The translations under genes were made by a program, and so were the position numbers. From positions 1-60,406 of the forward strand of contig MCFE01000542.1 in the NCBI GenBank assembly GCA_002104905.1: 60,406 bases of DNA, given 5' to 3'. Numbering within the stretch: the first letter of the stretch is position 1; every line of letters starts with the position of its first letter. The notes beneath the pieces are model-generated. The model was not told where the DNA came from. It saw only the letters and a program-made list of their open reading frames with translations, and made no database searches. Shown here in pieces: positions 19,237 through 31,348 of the stretch. This DNA comes from Basidiobolus meristosporus CBS 931.73. Lineage: Eukaryota; Basidiobolomycota; Basidiobolomycetes; Basidiobolales; Basidiobolaceae.

Positions 19237-22200
19237 TTAAGCCCAGTCACAGATGATGGAGCCCTCGAAACTCTTGCATACAGTGCCAACTGCACAGGTG
19301 TTTCTAAGTAGCTCGCCGTTCGCACAAACCGTGAAGAGTCTGGATTTACCAGAGTCAACACATTCGTAGGTGCCATTGATGCAGCTGGCTTCAGTGGGCT
19401 TGGGGGAGTGAGAGTGGGGAGTTACCGTCACTGTGGTAGTAATGGTGATAGTGTTGGGATTAGGGATGCAGGAGGGTGGTGCGATGGAGGTGGTAGGATG
19501 AGAGGTGGCGCTACCAGACTTGGATTCGTCAGTAGTGTGGGCAGTGATATGAGAATCCTTGTGAGCTTCAGTGGTTGCAGAGGCCTTGTGGGTTTCTTTG
19601 GGTACAGTTGCTTCGGAAGTCTCAGTGACCTTGTGAGACTCGGATGATTTGGTACCCGTTTGAACCACGGTAGACTTGGGGGACTCGTGAGTCTCAGAAG
19701 CCTTAGGAACGCTGATAGTCTCATGTTCCTCGTGAGATTTGACAGTCTCGGTAGTCTCAGTTGGCTTATGGGTCTCATGACTCTCGGTGGTTTCCATCGA
19801 TCTGTGGGCAACGGAGGTCTCAGTGGATTTGTTGGATTCCGAGACTGCCTTGGCCTTGCTGGAAACAGAAGTCTCAAAGGATCTGTGAGAGTCGGGAGTC
19901 TCGGTTGACTTATGGGCGGTGTGGTGTTCAGTATCCTTGTGAGACTCGGCAGTCTCAGTTGGCTTGTGAATGTTACCAGTCTCAACGGTCTTGGAGGTTT
20001 GGTGGGATTCAGAAGTCACGGTAGGTTGGTGAGATTCCACAGTGTCCACTGGTCTATGGGTGTTGCTGGTCTCTGAGGTCATGTGGGATTGGGTAGTCTC
20101 AGTGGCCTTGTGCGATGAAGTGATCGCATTTGACTTGTGAGCGCTGCTGATCTCAGAGGCTTTGTGAGCCTCGGATGTAGGGACTGATCTGCGGGACTCC
20201 AAAGTATCAGTTGATTTATGGGCATCACTAGTCTCCGAGGTCATATGAGACTCAGTGGCCTTGTGAGATCCAGAAACCACTGTTGGCTTATGAGATTCTA
20301 CGTTTGCGGTGGATTTGTGTGCTTTCGTTGAGTCGGTTGACTGGTGAACAGTCTTGGGCTCAGTATCCTTGTGAGATTCGGTGGAATGGTGCTTTCCTGT
20401 GGTCTGAGCAGTATGTTGTGATTCAGTTGCTTTAGTGGAGCCATGGGGTTTCGTAGTCACCACAGAGCTGGAGGAAGCGGAGCTATCAGTAGCTTTGCGA
20501 GACTCGGTTGCCTTGGATTTACCAGTAGAGCTATGGGAGCTAGATGTTCCGGAAACCAAGTGGGATTCGGTTGGTTTTGGTGCCTCATGGGATGTGGTGT
20601 CACTGGGAGTGTTGTGAGCAGTAGAACGTTCATCTGACTTGGAATGCTCATCTGAGGCTGATTGACTGGGAGTAGACTTGGATTCAATGATCTCAGACGT
20701 GCTAGCCGTAGACTTCAAAGCCTCACTAGAGCTATGCGAAATGGGTGTTTCAATAGCCTTGTGGGACTCGGTTGATTTGAGGGTCTTGTGGGATGCGGAG
20801 TTGTGAGTGGTGCTATGAACACTCGAAAGTTCACTTGACTCGGAATGCACACTTGGAATATTGGATTTGGGGGTCTCGCTTCCGGAATGAGATTCAGTAT
20901 GTTGATGAGTGTAGGACGTGGCGCTCCCATTGCTCGATGGGGTTGCCTGGCTCGAGTTAACCTTACTGGACATGGAAGTCTCAAGGTGCTTATGACTGTC
21001 TGAATGAGATTCAGTGTGATGCTGACTCGCCGACTCGATGCTCTTGGCAGATGAGTGAAGTGCGTAACTTGAAGTAGCCTTGCTGGACACAGAGGTCTCG
21101 ACATGCTTCTGGCTCTTTGATTCACTGCTCTTAATCGGTGTAGAGCTTTCATGACCAGTCTTCGACTCGGACTTTGCTGTCGCAATTGTGCTAGACTCGG
21201 ATTTCGAAGTGTCACTAGAACTATGCGACACGGTTGACACGGCTGACACGGTAGCCTTATGGGTCTCTGTTGCCTTTGTGCTCTCATTGGTTGTGGAGTC
21301 GTGAGTGGGGCTGTGTGTAGTCAAGCTACTAGTAGCGTGGCTTGAGGATGGCTTGCTGGATTTCTCGATGGTACTATGTGACACGGATGTGATGGTTGCC
21401 TTGTGAGACTCAGTAGATTTGGTTGTCTCGTGGGATGCGGAGCTGTTCGCGACGCTGCGAGCACTCGAATGATCAGTTGATTCTGAATGAGCACTTGATG
21501 CAGTGGACTTGGGTGCTTCAGTACTAGAATGGCTTTCTGTTGGCTTGACTACCTTCTTGTGCTCGTTGTACCACTTACAGATCTCGGCTTGCTGTCCTTC
21601 TGCCTCCATCATGGCAAAGAATCCACAGTCGTTGCTTACAATACACTCCAAGTTGTCTTTGAGGAACTGACCATGGCCAGGATTGCTATCATCACAGAGA
21701 CATGAGAACGAGTCAACAAAGTTGGGGCTGTGAATGTCCTGAGTGTACTTGGACCAGCACTTCTTGCCCGCCTTGAGCGAGCAGTCAGTAATGCACTTGT
21801 TGGGAGGTGGGAAGGGGAAGTAGTTGGATGGTCTGGGAATCCAGGTAGGCTGAGCATCAGTGGTTGTTGGGGCTTCTGAAGTCTCGGAGCTCGCTGAGGA
21901 GCCATGCGCTGCAGAGGTGGTTGTGGTGCTGTGAGATACGGGGGCCTTGCTCTCTGAGTGAGACTCGGTGTGATGCTGACTCGCCGCCTCGATGCTCTTG
22001 GCAGATGAATGAGGTGCGTAACTTGAAGTAGCCTTGCTGGACACGGAGGTCTCGACATGCTTCTGGCTCTTTGATTCACTGCTCTTAGTCGGTGTAGAGC
22101 TTTCATGACCAGTCTTCGACTCGGACTTTGCTGTCGCAATTGTGCCAGACTCGGATTTCGAAGTCTCACTAGAACTATGCGACACGGTAGCCTTATGGGT

Positions 22201-23559
22201 CTCTGTTGCCTTTGTGCTCTCATTGGTTGTGGAGTCGTGAGTGGGGCTGTGAGTAGTCAAGCTACTAGTAGCGTGGCTTGCGGATGGCTTGCTGGATTCA
22301 GAAGTCTCAACATGCTTCTGGCTCTCTGAATCACCACTCTTAACTGGTGTGGAGGTTACTTGGCTAGAGGCAGACTTGGACTTGAGGGTTTCAGTGGTGC
22401 TTGGTTCGGACTTCGATTTCTCGATGGTACTATGTGATACGGATGTGTTGGTGGCCTTGTGAGACTCAGTGGATTTGGTTGTCTCGTGAGACGCGGAGCT
22501 GTTCGCGACACTGCGAGCACTCGAATGATCAGTTGGTTCTGAATGAGCACTTAATGCACTGGACTTGTGTGCTTCAGTACTAGAATGGCTTTCTGTTGGC
22601 TTGACTACCTTCTTGTGCTCGTTGTACCACTTACAGATCTCGGCTTCCTGTCCTTCTGCCTCCATCATGGCAAAGAATCCACAGTCGTTGCTAATAATAC
22701 ACTCCAAGTTGTCTTTGAGGAACTGACCATGGCCAGGATTGCTATCATCACAGAGACATGAGAACGAGTCAACAAAGTTGGGGCTGTGGATGTCCTGAGT
22801 GTACTTGGACCAGCACTTCTTGCCCGCCTTGAGCGAGCAGTCAGTAATGCACTTGTTGGGAGATGGGAAGGGGAAGTAGTTGGATGGTCTGGGAATCCAG
22901 GTAGGCTGAGCATCAGTGGTTGTTGGGGCCTCTGAAGTCTCATTGCCCCCCGAGGAGTGATGGGATGTCGGAGTGGTAGCACTTCTATGGGGTACAGAGG
23001 TCTCACCCACTGAGCGAGATTCCGAGTGATGAGGACTCTTTGGCTGGGAACTCTCAATGGATGAGAGGGTTGCATGACTGGAGGTAACATTGCTCGGCTC
23101 GGAGGCCACTGAACTACTGTGTGTCGATGAATCGATCGATTTGGTACTAGCTGTAGGTTGAGAGATTTGACTTGTAGTGCTTCGTACTGACACTATAGTT
23201 GAGGACAACGTATGTGGTTTTACCGTGGGCCTGTGCTCTTGGTACCAATCACATACAGTGCTGTTATTGCTTTGGTAGTCGGACCAATCAATCCAATGCC
23301 AAAAGCAATTGTTGGAATAACAGTTTGACACTTCATTGGTGTACTCGGTAGTTTTGTAGCTACTGCCGCATTGGCAGGACAAGGATTCGATAAAGTGTGG
23401 ATTGCTTGGATCAAGCGTGTAATCAGGCAGACACTTCTGACCGGCTTGCATAAAACACTGTTCAAGACAACTGCCGAAGTTCATGTTGGGAGGGTTGGCG
23501 GATGCTGAAACGACAGCAGCCATTGTAAGGCCAGTGACGGCCTTGGTAGTAATATGCAT
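19237..23559 (-). CDS. G1: secreted CFEM-like/CBM19 Ser-Thr-rich wall protein
   Basis: 1,440 residues, no intron. The start MHITTKAVTGLTMAAVVSAS is a signal peptide. An N-terminal eight-cysteine module follows at about 25-105, and two near-identical modules lie at about 234-320 and 587-675 (CITDC, AGKKC, SCLCDDSNPG, ECIISNDC, EICKWY), each preceded by QPTWIPRPSNYFPFP. The spacing (C-x3-C, C-x-C, eight Cys in all) resembles CFEM domains. Long Ser/Thr/His/Glu/Lys linkers (SHKSTE-like) are probably O-glycosylated. Residues about 1391-1440 match CBM19, a chitin-binding module (GTYECVDSGKS, FTVCANG, GTVCK, SIICDWA). Likely a cell-wall or surface adhesin. No GPI signal follows the CBM19. CFEM assignment is by cysteine pattern only. 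Confidence 0.82.
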   Translation of the reverse strand: MHITTKAVTGLTMAAVVSASANPPNMNFGSCLEQCFMQAGQKCLPDYTLDPSNPHFIESLSCQCGSSYKTTEYTNEVSNCYSNNCFWHWIDWSDYQSNNSTVCDWYQEHRPTVKPHTLSSTIVSVRSTTSQISQPTASTKSIDSSTHSSSVASEPSNVTSSHATLSSIESSQPKSPHHSESRSVGETSVPHRSATTPTSHHSSGGNETSEAPTTTDAQPTWIPRPSNYFPFPSPNKCITDCSLKAGKKCWSKYTQDIHSPNFVDSFSCLCDDSNPGHGQFLKDNLECIISNDCGFFAMMEAEGQEAEICKWYNEHKKVVKPTESHSSTEAHKSSALSAHSEPTDHSSARSVANSSASHETTKSTESHKATNTSVSHSTIEKSKSEPSTTETLKSKSASSQVTSTPVKSGDSESQKHVETSESSKPSASHATSSLTTHSPTHDSTTNESTKATETHKATVSHSSSETSKSESGTIATAKSESKTGHESSTPTKSSESKSQKHVETSVSSKATSSYAPHSSAKSIEAASQHHTESHSESKAPVSHSTTTTSAAHGSSASSETSEAPTTTDAQPTWIPRPSNYFPFPPPNKCITDCSLKAGKKCWSKYTQDIHSPNFVDSFSCLCDDSNPGHGQFLKDNLECIVSNDCGFFAMMEAEGQQAEICKWYNEHKKVVKPTESHSSTEAPKSTASSAHSESTDHSSARSVANSSASHETTKSTESHKATITSVSHSTIEKSSKPSSSHATSSLTTHSPTHDSTTNESTKATETHKATVSAVSTVSHSSSDTSKSESSTIATAKSESKTGHESSTPIKSSESKSQKHVETSVSSKATSSYALHSSAKSIESASQHHTESHSDSHKHLETSMSSKVNSSQATPSSNGSATSYTHQHTESHSGSETPKSNIPSVHSESSELSSVHSTTHNSASHKTLKSTESHKAIETPISHSSSEALKSTASTSEIIESKSTPSQSASDEHSKSDERSTAHNTPSDTTSHEAPKPTESHLVSGTSSSHSSTGKSKATESRKATDSSASSSSVVTTKPHGSTKATESQHTAQTTGKHHSTESHKDTEPKTVHQSTDSTKAHKSTANVESHKPTVVSGSHKATESHMTSETSDAHKSTDTLESRRSVPTSEAHKASEISSAHKSNAITSSHKATETTQSHMTSETSNTHRPVDTVESHQPTVTSESHQTSKTVETGNIHKPTETAESHKDTEHHTAHKSTETPDSHRSFETSVSSKAKAVSESNKSTETSVAHRSMETTESHETHKPTETTETVKSHEEHETISVPKASETHESPKSTVVQTGTKSSESHKVTETSEATVPKETHKASATTEAHKDSHITAHTTDESKSGSATSHPTTSIAPPSCIPNPNTITITTTVTVTPHSHSPKPTEASCINGTYECVDSGKSRLFTVCANGELLRNTCAVGTVCKSFEGSIICDWA

Positions 23560-23614
23560 TTTGCGGGTTACTCTCCGGGCCTTCGCAAACTCACAACTGG
23601 CAAGTGATATTTGA

Positions 23615-23623
23615 TATTTATAT
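23615..23623 (-). promoter_or_regulatory. TATA-like box of G1
   Basis: ATATAAATA on the minus strand, 56 bp upstream of the G1 ATG. The region between box and ATG closely resembles that of G2 (shared CGAAGGCCCGGAGAGTAACC segment). Confidence 0.55.
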
Positions 23624-24421
23624 GATTTTGCTTTTCAATACAATTACCATAAAAATAGCTTGGCACTCTCATCATTCATAATCTCCCATCATTGTTTTGT
23701 TTACAACCGCTGCTCTCCTACCTGACTTCGATATCCTTTTATTGAAAACCTCACACATTGTGGCATTGTGTGATTGACCATATAGGAAATTCTAACATAT
23801 CAAGTGCTTATCAATTACCATTTGGGTAAAATACCAGTGCTCTAGATATCACCAAATGTTTTCCATTGAGCTATAATGAAGATTTTATCATGGTTTTTGC
23901 CACACTTGATGATTAGGTAAGCCAGTAAAATGGGATTGTGTACTATACACAGTTATTGGAGTGCTCTAAACGTTGGTTAGTGTTGATCAGTGCGTAAACT
24001 ACTTATTTACACAAGCTGGAACTCTTCAAAATGATGTTGACGGCAGTCAATTTCGCTGTTATCCGAATTCATTGCACTCCTTGGGGCTTCAACGATTGCT
24101 ACTTCATCTACAAACTACTCGTCCGCAGCTAATTTTCAGCCAAAAATTAATTCCTAACAGGATTTTGAGCTTATAAATCGGACAGCTGTATAGTCTAGCA
24201 TTGAATGCGCATATAGCAGCATAAACACCATTACGAATGTGAAATACATTGTGACTTTCTTATATAGTATAGGTCTATTGACAGTAGTCTCAGATATCTC
24301 GGCGAAGATGATCTCAGTAGCCTGGTTATTGGAGCTTGGTCTTTCGTATTGAGGCCTGTAAGATTATATCAGTGTAGAGCTGTGAAATATAAAATCAAAT
24401 AAGCAAGCATAGTGTATAACG
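23624..24421. other. No gene recognised
   Basis: Upstream region of G1. AT-rich, no coding or RNA gene supported. Confidence 0.4.
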
Positions 24422-24660
24422 ACTAGCTGTGTTCAAAGCACAGATGGCAAGTTTCCAAACGAAACCTGGGACTGTTAAAAAAGCAGTTGGCTCGAGTGAT
24501 CTCCGCATGGTAAATGTTGTTCCATTCATTTTAACTTCGTACTAAGTTAGTATTGTATATTCACTGGAAATCAAACCATATAATATCAATTACTCTGCAA
24601 TCCCGTTTATTTCTATAACAATTCTATTTCCAAGAACATGGATTGTTCGTGAATTCGGGG
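24422..24660 (+). pseudogene. Decayed duplicate of the last valyl-tRNA synthetase exon and its 3' flank
   Basis: 24422-24660 aligns with about 18973-19225. Matching pieces include GACTAGC.GTTCAAAG, AGTTTCCAAACGAA, CCTGGGACT.TTA, GTTCCATTCATTT and AATCAA.CCAT, with many substitutions and indels. It comprises the last exon of the synthetase and the spacer before G1, now sitting directly before G2 in the same orientation. It is non-coding now, and marks the tandem duplication that produced G1 and G2. Confidence 0.8.
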
Positions 24661-24675
24661 TTGTATAGCAGTGGC

Positions 24676-27600
24676 TTAAGCCCAGTCGCAAATGATGGAG
24701 CCTTGGAAGTTCATGCATACAGTACCAGCTGCGCAGGTATTTCTAATTTGCTTACCGTTCGCACAAACTGTGAAGACTGGGGAATATCCAGAATCAACAC
24801 ATTCGTATGTGCCATTGATGCAACTGGCTTCAGTGGGCTTGGGGGATTGAGAATGGGAGGCGAGTGTCTCCACTGGAGTTACCGTCACTGTAGTGGTGAT
24901 GGTGACAGTGTTGGGATTAGGGATGCAGGAGGGTGGTGCGATGAAGGTGGTAGGATGAGAGGTGGCGCTACCAGACTTGGATTCGTCAGTAGTGTGGGCA
25001 GTGATATGAGAATCCTTGTGAGCTTCAGTGGTTGCAGAGGCCTTGTGGGTTTCTTTGGGTACAGTTGCTTCGGAAGTCTCAGTGACCTTGTGAGACTCGG
25101 ATGATTTGGTACCCGTTTGAACCACGGTAGACTTAGGGGACTCGTGAGTCTCAGTAGCCTTGGGAACGCTGATAGTCTCATGTTCCTCGTGAGATTTGAC
25201 AGTCTCGGTAGTCTCAGTTGGCCTATGGGTCTCATGACTCTCGGTGGTTTCCATCGATCTGTGGGCAACGGAGGTCTCAGTGGATTTGTTGGATTCCGAG
25301 ACTGCCTTGGCCTTGCTGGAAACAGAAGTCTCAAAGGATCTGTGAGAATCGGGGGTCTCGGTTGACTTGTGGGCGGTGTGGTGTTCAGTATCCTTGTGAG
25401 ACTCGGCAGTCTCAGTTGGCTTGTGAATGTTACCAGTCTCAACAGTCTTGGGGGTTTGGCGGGGTTCAGAAGTCACGGTAGGTTGGTGAGATTCCACAGT
25501 GTCCACTGGTCTATGGGTGTTGCTGGTCTCTGAGGTCATGTGGGATTCGGTAGTCTCAGTGGCCTTGTGCGATGAAGTGATCGCATTTGACTTGTGAGCG
25601 CTGCTGATCTCAGAGGCTTTGTGAGCCTCGGATGTAGGGACTGATCTGCGGGACTCCAAAGTATCAGTTGATTTATGGGCATCACTAGTTTCTGAGGTCA
25701 TATGAGACTCAGTGGCCTTGTGAGATCCAGAAACCACTGTTGGCTTATGAGATTCTACGTTTGCGGTGGATTTGTGTGCTTTCGTAGAGTCGGTTGACTG
25801 GTGAACAGTCTTGGGCTCAGTATCCTTGTGAGATTCGGTTGCCTCTGTTGGTTTGACATGGCTGCTGCTCTCCAGGCTCTTGGAGGATTCAGCAGTCATG
25901 TTGGGCTTGTGAGACTCTGGTGCAACAGTTTGTTGATGGGACTTGATGGTCTCAGTTGGCTCGAGAGTGTCGCTGGCCTTGACGGTGGTGGCCTTGGGAG
26001 ATTCGGTGGAATGGTACTTTCCTGTGGTCTGAGCAGTATGTTGTGATTCAGTTGCTTTAGTGGAGCCATGGGGTTTCGTAGTCACCACGGAGCTGGAGGA
26101 AGCGGAGCTATCAGTAGGTTTATGGGTCTCAGTTGATTCTGATTTAATAGATGTTTGGGAAACCAAATGGGATTCGGTTGATTTGGCTGTCTCATGGGAT
26201 GTGGAGACATGTGCGATGCTGTGAACAGTCGAGTGTTCAGCTGACTTGGAATGCTCGCCTGAGATGGATTGACTAGCAGTAGACTTAGATTCAATGGTCT
26301 CAGTTGTGCTAACCGCAGGCCTCAAAGCCCCACTAGAGCTATGTGAAATGGGTGTTTCAATAGCCTCGTGGGACTCGGTTGATTTGAGAGACTCATGAGA
26401 TGCGGAGTGTGTGGTGGCACTATGAATAGATGAACGTCCAGTGGGCACTGAATGAACATTTGGAACACTGGACTTGCGGTTCTCGTTTTCGGAATGAGAT
26501 TCAGTATGTTGCTGAGTATTAAACTTGGTGCTCTTGTTGCTTGATGTGGTTGCCTGACTCGAGATAACCTTACTGGTCATGGAGGTCACAACATGCTTAT
26601 AACTCTTTGATGCACTACTCTTCATGGTTCTGATGGTGGTTTGACTAGCAACAGACCTGGACTCTGTGGCCTTATGGGACTCGGTTACTTTGGTTGTCTC
26701 ATGAGATGCAGAGTCGTGAGTGACATTGCCAACAGTCGAATGTTCAGTCGACTTTGGATGCACGCTTGAGGCACTAGACTTGGGTTTTTCAGTACTAGAA
26801 TGGCTTTCGGTTGGCTTGACTACCTTCTTGTGCTCATTGTACCACTTGCAGATCTCGGCTTCCTGTCCTTCTGCCTCCATCATGGCAAAGAACCCACAGT
26901 CGTTGCTTACAATACACTCCAAATTGTCTTTGAGGAACTGACCATGGCCAGGATTGCTATCATCACAGAGACATGAGAACGAGTCAACAAAGTTGGGGCT
27001 GTGGATGTCCTGAGTGTACTTGGACCAGCACTTCTTGCCCGCCTTGAGCGAGCAGTCAGTTATGCACTTGTTGGGAGATGGGAAGGGGAAGTAGTTGGAT
27101 GGTCTGGGAATCCAGGTAGGCTGAGCATCAGTGGTTGTTGGGGCTTCTGAAGTCTCGGAGCTCACTGAGGAGCCATGCGCTGCAGAGGTGGTTGTGGTGC
27201 TGTGAGATACGGGGCCTTGCTCTCTGAGCGAGATTCGGTGTGATGCTGACTCGCCGACTCGGTGCTCTTGGCAGATGAATGAGGTGCGTAACTTGAAGTA
27301 GCCTTGCTGGACACGGAAGTCTCAACATGCTTCTGGCTCTTTGATTCACTGCTCTTAATCGGTGTATAGCTTTCATGACCAGTCTTCGACTCGGACTTTG
27401 CAGTCGCAATTGTGCTAGACTCGGATTTCGAAGTCTCACTAGAACTATGCGACACGGTTGACACGGCTGACACGGTAGCCTTATGGGTCTCTGTTGCCTT
27501 TGTGTTCTCATTGGTTGTGGAGTCGTGAGTGGGGCTGTGAGTAGTCAAGCTACTAGTAGCGTGGCGTGCGGATGGCTTGCTGGATTCAGAAGACTCAACA

Positions 27601-30600
27601 TGCTTCTGGCTCTCTGAATCACCACTCTTAACTGGTGCGGAGGTTACTTGGCTAGACGCAGACTTGGACTTGGGGGTCTCAGTGGTGCTTGGTTCGGACT
27701 TCGATTTCTCGGTGGTACTATGTGACACGGATGTGTTGGTGGCCTTGTGAGACTCAGTGGATTTGGTTGTCTCGTGAGATACGGAGCTGTTCGCGACGCT
27801 GCGAGCACTCGAATGATCAGTTGATTCTGAATGAGCACTTGATGCAGTGGACTTGTGTGCTTCAGTACTAGAATGGCTTTCTGTTGGCTTGACTACCTTC
27901 TTGTGCTCGTTGTACCACTTGCAGATCTCGGCTTCCTGTCCTTCTGCCTCCATCATGGCAAAGAATCCACAGTCGTTGCTAATAATACACTCCAAATTGT
28001 CTTTGAGGAACTGACCATGGCCAGGATTGCTATCATCACAGAGACATGAGAACGAGTCAACAAAGTTGGGGCTGTGGATGTCCTGAGTGTACTTGGACCA
28101 GCACTTCTTGCCCGCCTTGAGCGAGCAGTCAGTAATGCACTTGTTGGGAGATGGGAAGGGGAAGTAGTTGGATGGTCTGGGAATCCAGGTAGGCTGAGCA
28201 TCAGTGGTTGTTGGGGCTTCTGAAGTCTCGGAGCTCACTGAGGAGCCATGCGCTGCAGAGGTGGTTGTGGTGCTGTGAGATACGGCGGCCTTGCTCTCTG
28301 AGCGAGATTCGGTGTGATGCTGACTCGCCGACTCAGTGCTCTCGGTAGATGAGTGAGGTGCGTAACTTGAAGTAGCCTTGCTGGACACGGAGGTCTCAAC
28401 ATGCTTCTGGCTCTTTGATTCACTGCTCTTAATCGGTGTATAGCTTTCATGACCAGTCTTCGACTCGGACTTTGCAGTCGCAATTGTGCTAGACTCGGAT
28501 TTCGAAGTCTCGTTAGAACTATGCGACACGGTTGGCACGGTTGACACGGTAGCCTTATGGGTCTCTGTTGCCTTTGTGTTCTCATTGGTTGTGGAGTCGT
28601 GAGTGGAGCTGTGAGTAGTCAAGCTGCCAGTAGCGTGGCTTGCGGATGGCTTGCTGGATTCAGAAGACTCAACATGCTTCTGGCTCTTTGAATCACCACT
28701 CTTAACTGGTGTGGAGGTTACTTGGCTAGACGCAGACTTGGACTTGAGGGTTTCAGTGGTGCTTGGTTCGGACTTCGATTTCTCGATGGTACTATGTGAC
28801 ACAGATGTGTTGGTGGCCTTGTGAGACTCTGTGGATTTGGTTGTCTCGTGAGACGCGGAGCTGTTCGCGACACTGCGAGCACTCGAATGATGAGTTGATT
28901 CTGAATGAGCACTTGATGCACTAGATTTGCGTGCTTCAGTACTAGAATGGCTTTCGGTTGGCTTGACTACCTTCTTGTGCTCGTTGTACCACTTACAGAT
29001 CTCGGCTTCCTGTCCTTCTGCCTTCATCATGGCAAAGAATCCACAGTCGTTGCTAATAATACACTCCAAGTTGTCTTTGAGGAACTGACCATGGCCAGGA
29101 TTGCTATCATCACAGAGACATGAGAACGAGTCAACAAAGTTGGGGCTGTGGATGTCCTGAGTGTACTTGGACCAGCACTTCTTGCCCGCCTTTAGCGAGC
29201 AGTCTGTAATGCACTTGTTGGGAGATGGGAAGGGGAAGTAGTTGGATGGTCTGGGAATCCAGGTAGGCTGAGCATCAGTGGTTGTTGGGGTTTCTGAAGT
29301 CTGGGAGCTCACTGAGGAGCCATGCGCTGCAGAGGTGGTTGTGGTGCTGTGAGATACGGCGGCCTTGCTCTCTGAGTGAGACTCGGTGTGATGCTGACTC
29401 GCCGACTCGGTGCTCTCGGTAGATGAATGAGGTGCGTAACTTGAAGTAGCCTTGCTGGACACGGAGGTCTCAACATGCTTCTGGCTCTTTGATTCACTGC
29501 TCTTAATCGGTGTAGAGCTTTCATGATCAGTCTTCGACTCGGACATTGCAGTCGCAATTGTGCTAGACTCGGATTTCGAAGTCTCACTAGAACTATGCGA
29601 CACGGTTGACACGGCTGACACGGTAGCCTTATGGGTCTCTGTTGCCTTTGTGTTCTCATTGGTTGTGGAGTCGTGAGTGGGGCTGTGAGTAGTCAAGCTA
29701 CTAGTAGCGTGGCTTGCGGATGACTTGCTGGATTCAGAAGTCTCAACATGCTTCTGGCTCTCTGAATCACCACTCTTAACTGGTGTGGAGGTTACTTGGC
29801 TAGATGCAGACTTGGGCTTGAGGGTCTCAGTGGTACTTGGTTCGGACTTCGATTTCTCGATGGTACTATGTGACACGGATGTGTTGGTGGCCTTGTGAGA
29901 CTCAGTGGATTTGGTTGTCTCGTGAGACGCGGAGCTGTTCGCGACACTGCGAGCACTCGAATGATCAGTTGATTCTGAATGAGCACTTGATGCAGTGGAC
30001 TTGTGTGCTTCAGTACTAGAATGGCTTTCGGTTGGCTTGACTACCTTCTTGTGCTCATTGTACCACTTGCAGATCTCGGCTTCCTGTCCTTCTGCCTCCA
30101 TCATGGCAAAGAACCCACAGTCGTTGCTTACAATACACTCCAAGTTGTCTTTGAGGAACTGGCCATGGCCAGGATTGCTATCATCACAGAGACATGAGAA
30201 CGAGTCAACAAAGTTGGGGCTGTGGATGTCCTGAGTGTACTTGGACCAGCACTTCTTGCCCGCCTTGAGCGAGCAGTCAGTAATGCACTTGTTGGGAGAT
30301 GGGAAGGGGAAGTAGTTGGATGGTCTGGGAATCCAGGTAGGCTGAGAATCAGTGGTTGTTGGGGCTTCTGAAGTCTCGGAGCTCACTGAGGAGCCATGCG
30401 CTGCAGAGGTGGTTGTGGTGCTGTGAGACTCGGTGTGATGCTCACTCGTCGACTCGATGCTCTTGGTTAATGAATGAGGTGCGTAACTTGAAGTAGCCTT
30501 GCTGGACACGGAGGTCTCAACATGCTTCTGGCTCTTTGAGTCACTGCTCTCAATAGGCTTAGAGGGCATTTGGCTACCCATAGACGCGGGTTTCAAAGTC

Positions 30601-31295
30601 GTACTAGAGCTATCTGATATAGTAATGTGGTGAGTTTGTGTTGATTTGATTGTCTCGTTAGCTGTGGAGTCATGGGCATCACTGTGTTTAGTTGAGCTTT
30701 CAGTTGCAGGAATCGAAGTAGTCGTACTGATAGATTCGGCTTTTGAAGCTACCATAGAACTTTGTGCTCTTAGTGATGAAGTACCATCTTCGGACTTCAC
30801 ACTTTTAACTGTACTAGTAGAGTCGATTGATGACTCGGAGGCTGCTGAACTACTGTGGGTCGATGAATCGATCGATTTGCTACTAGCTGTAGGCTGAGAG
30901 ATCCGACTTGTAGTGCTTCGTACAGACTCGATAGTTGAGGACAACGTATGTGGTTTTACCGTGGGCTTGTGCTCTTGGTACCAATCACATACAGTGCTGT
31001 TATTGCTTTGGTAGTCGGACCAATCAATCCAATGCCAATAGCAATTGTTGGAATAACAGTTTGACACTTGATTGGTGTACTCGGTAGTTTTGTAGCTACT
31101 GCCGCATTGGCAGGACAAGGATTCGATAAAGTGCGGATTGCTTGGATCAAGCGTGTAATCAGGCAGACACTTCTGACCGGCTTGCATAAAACACTGTTCC
31201 AGACAACTGCCGAAGTTCATGTTGGGAGGGTTGGCGGATGCTGAAACGACAGCAGCCATTGTAAGACCAGTGACGGCCTTGGTAGTAATATGCAT
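24676..31295 (-). pseudogene. G2: giant CFEM-like/CBM19 wall-protein gene, interrupted by a 1-nt frameshift
   Basis: Paralogue of G1. From ATG 31295 (MHITTKAVTGLTMA signal peptide) the frame is open to about 27162, then continues in another frame from about 27214 to the stop at 24676. The break is a run of four G at 27211-27214 where the equivalent G1 site (about 21941-21945) has five. The frame difference between start and stop is exactly one missing base, so the uninterrupted gene would have about 2,206 codons. Modules: N-terminal eight-Cys module (about 25-105), four further modules near residues 335, 693, 1051 and 1409, and a C-terminal CBM19 ending SIICDWA. An upstream in-frame ATG (31343) adds 16 residues but lies in the TATA region, so MHITTK is preferred. 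Either a recent lesion or a consensus error. Confidence 0.8.
27170..30390 (-). repeat. In-frame 1,074-bp tandem repeat within G2
   Basis: The marker GAGCCATGCGCTGCAGAGG recurs at 30391, 29317, 28243 and 27170, giving spacings of 1,074, 1,074 and 1,073 bp. Each unit is 358 codons: one eight-Cys module plus one Ser/Thr-rich linker. The last interval is one base short and holds the frameshift. Units are near-identical, which implies recent unequal exchange or gene conversion. Confidence 0.9.
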
Positions 31296-31348
31296 TTTGC
31301 GGGTTACTCTCCGGGCCTTCGCTAACTTACAAGTAGTCAGCAATGTGG

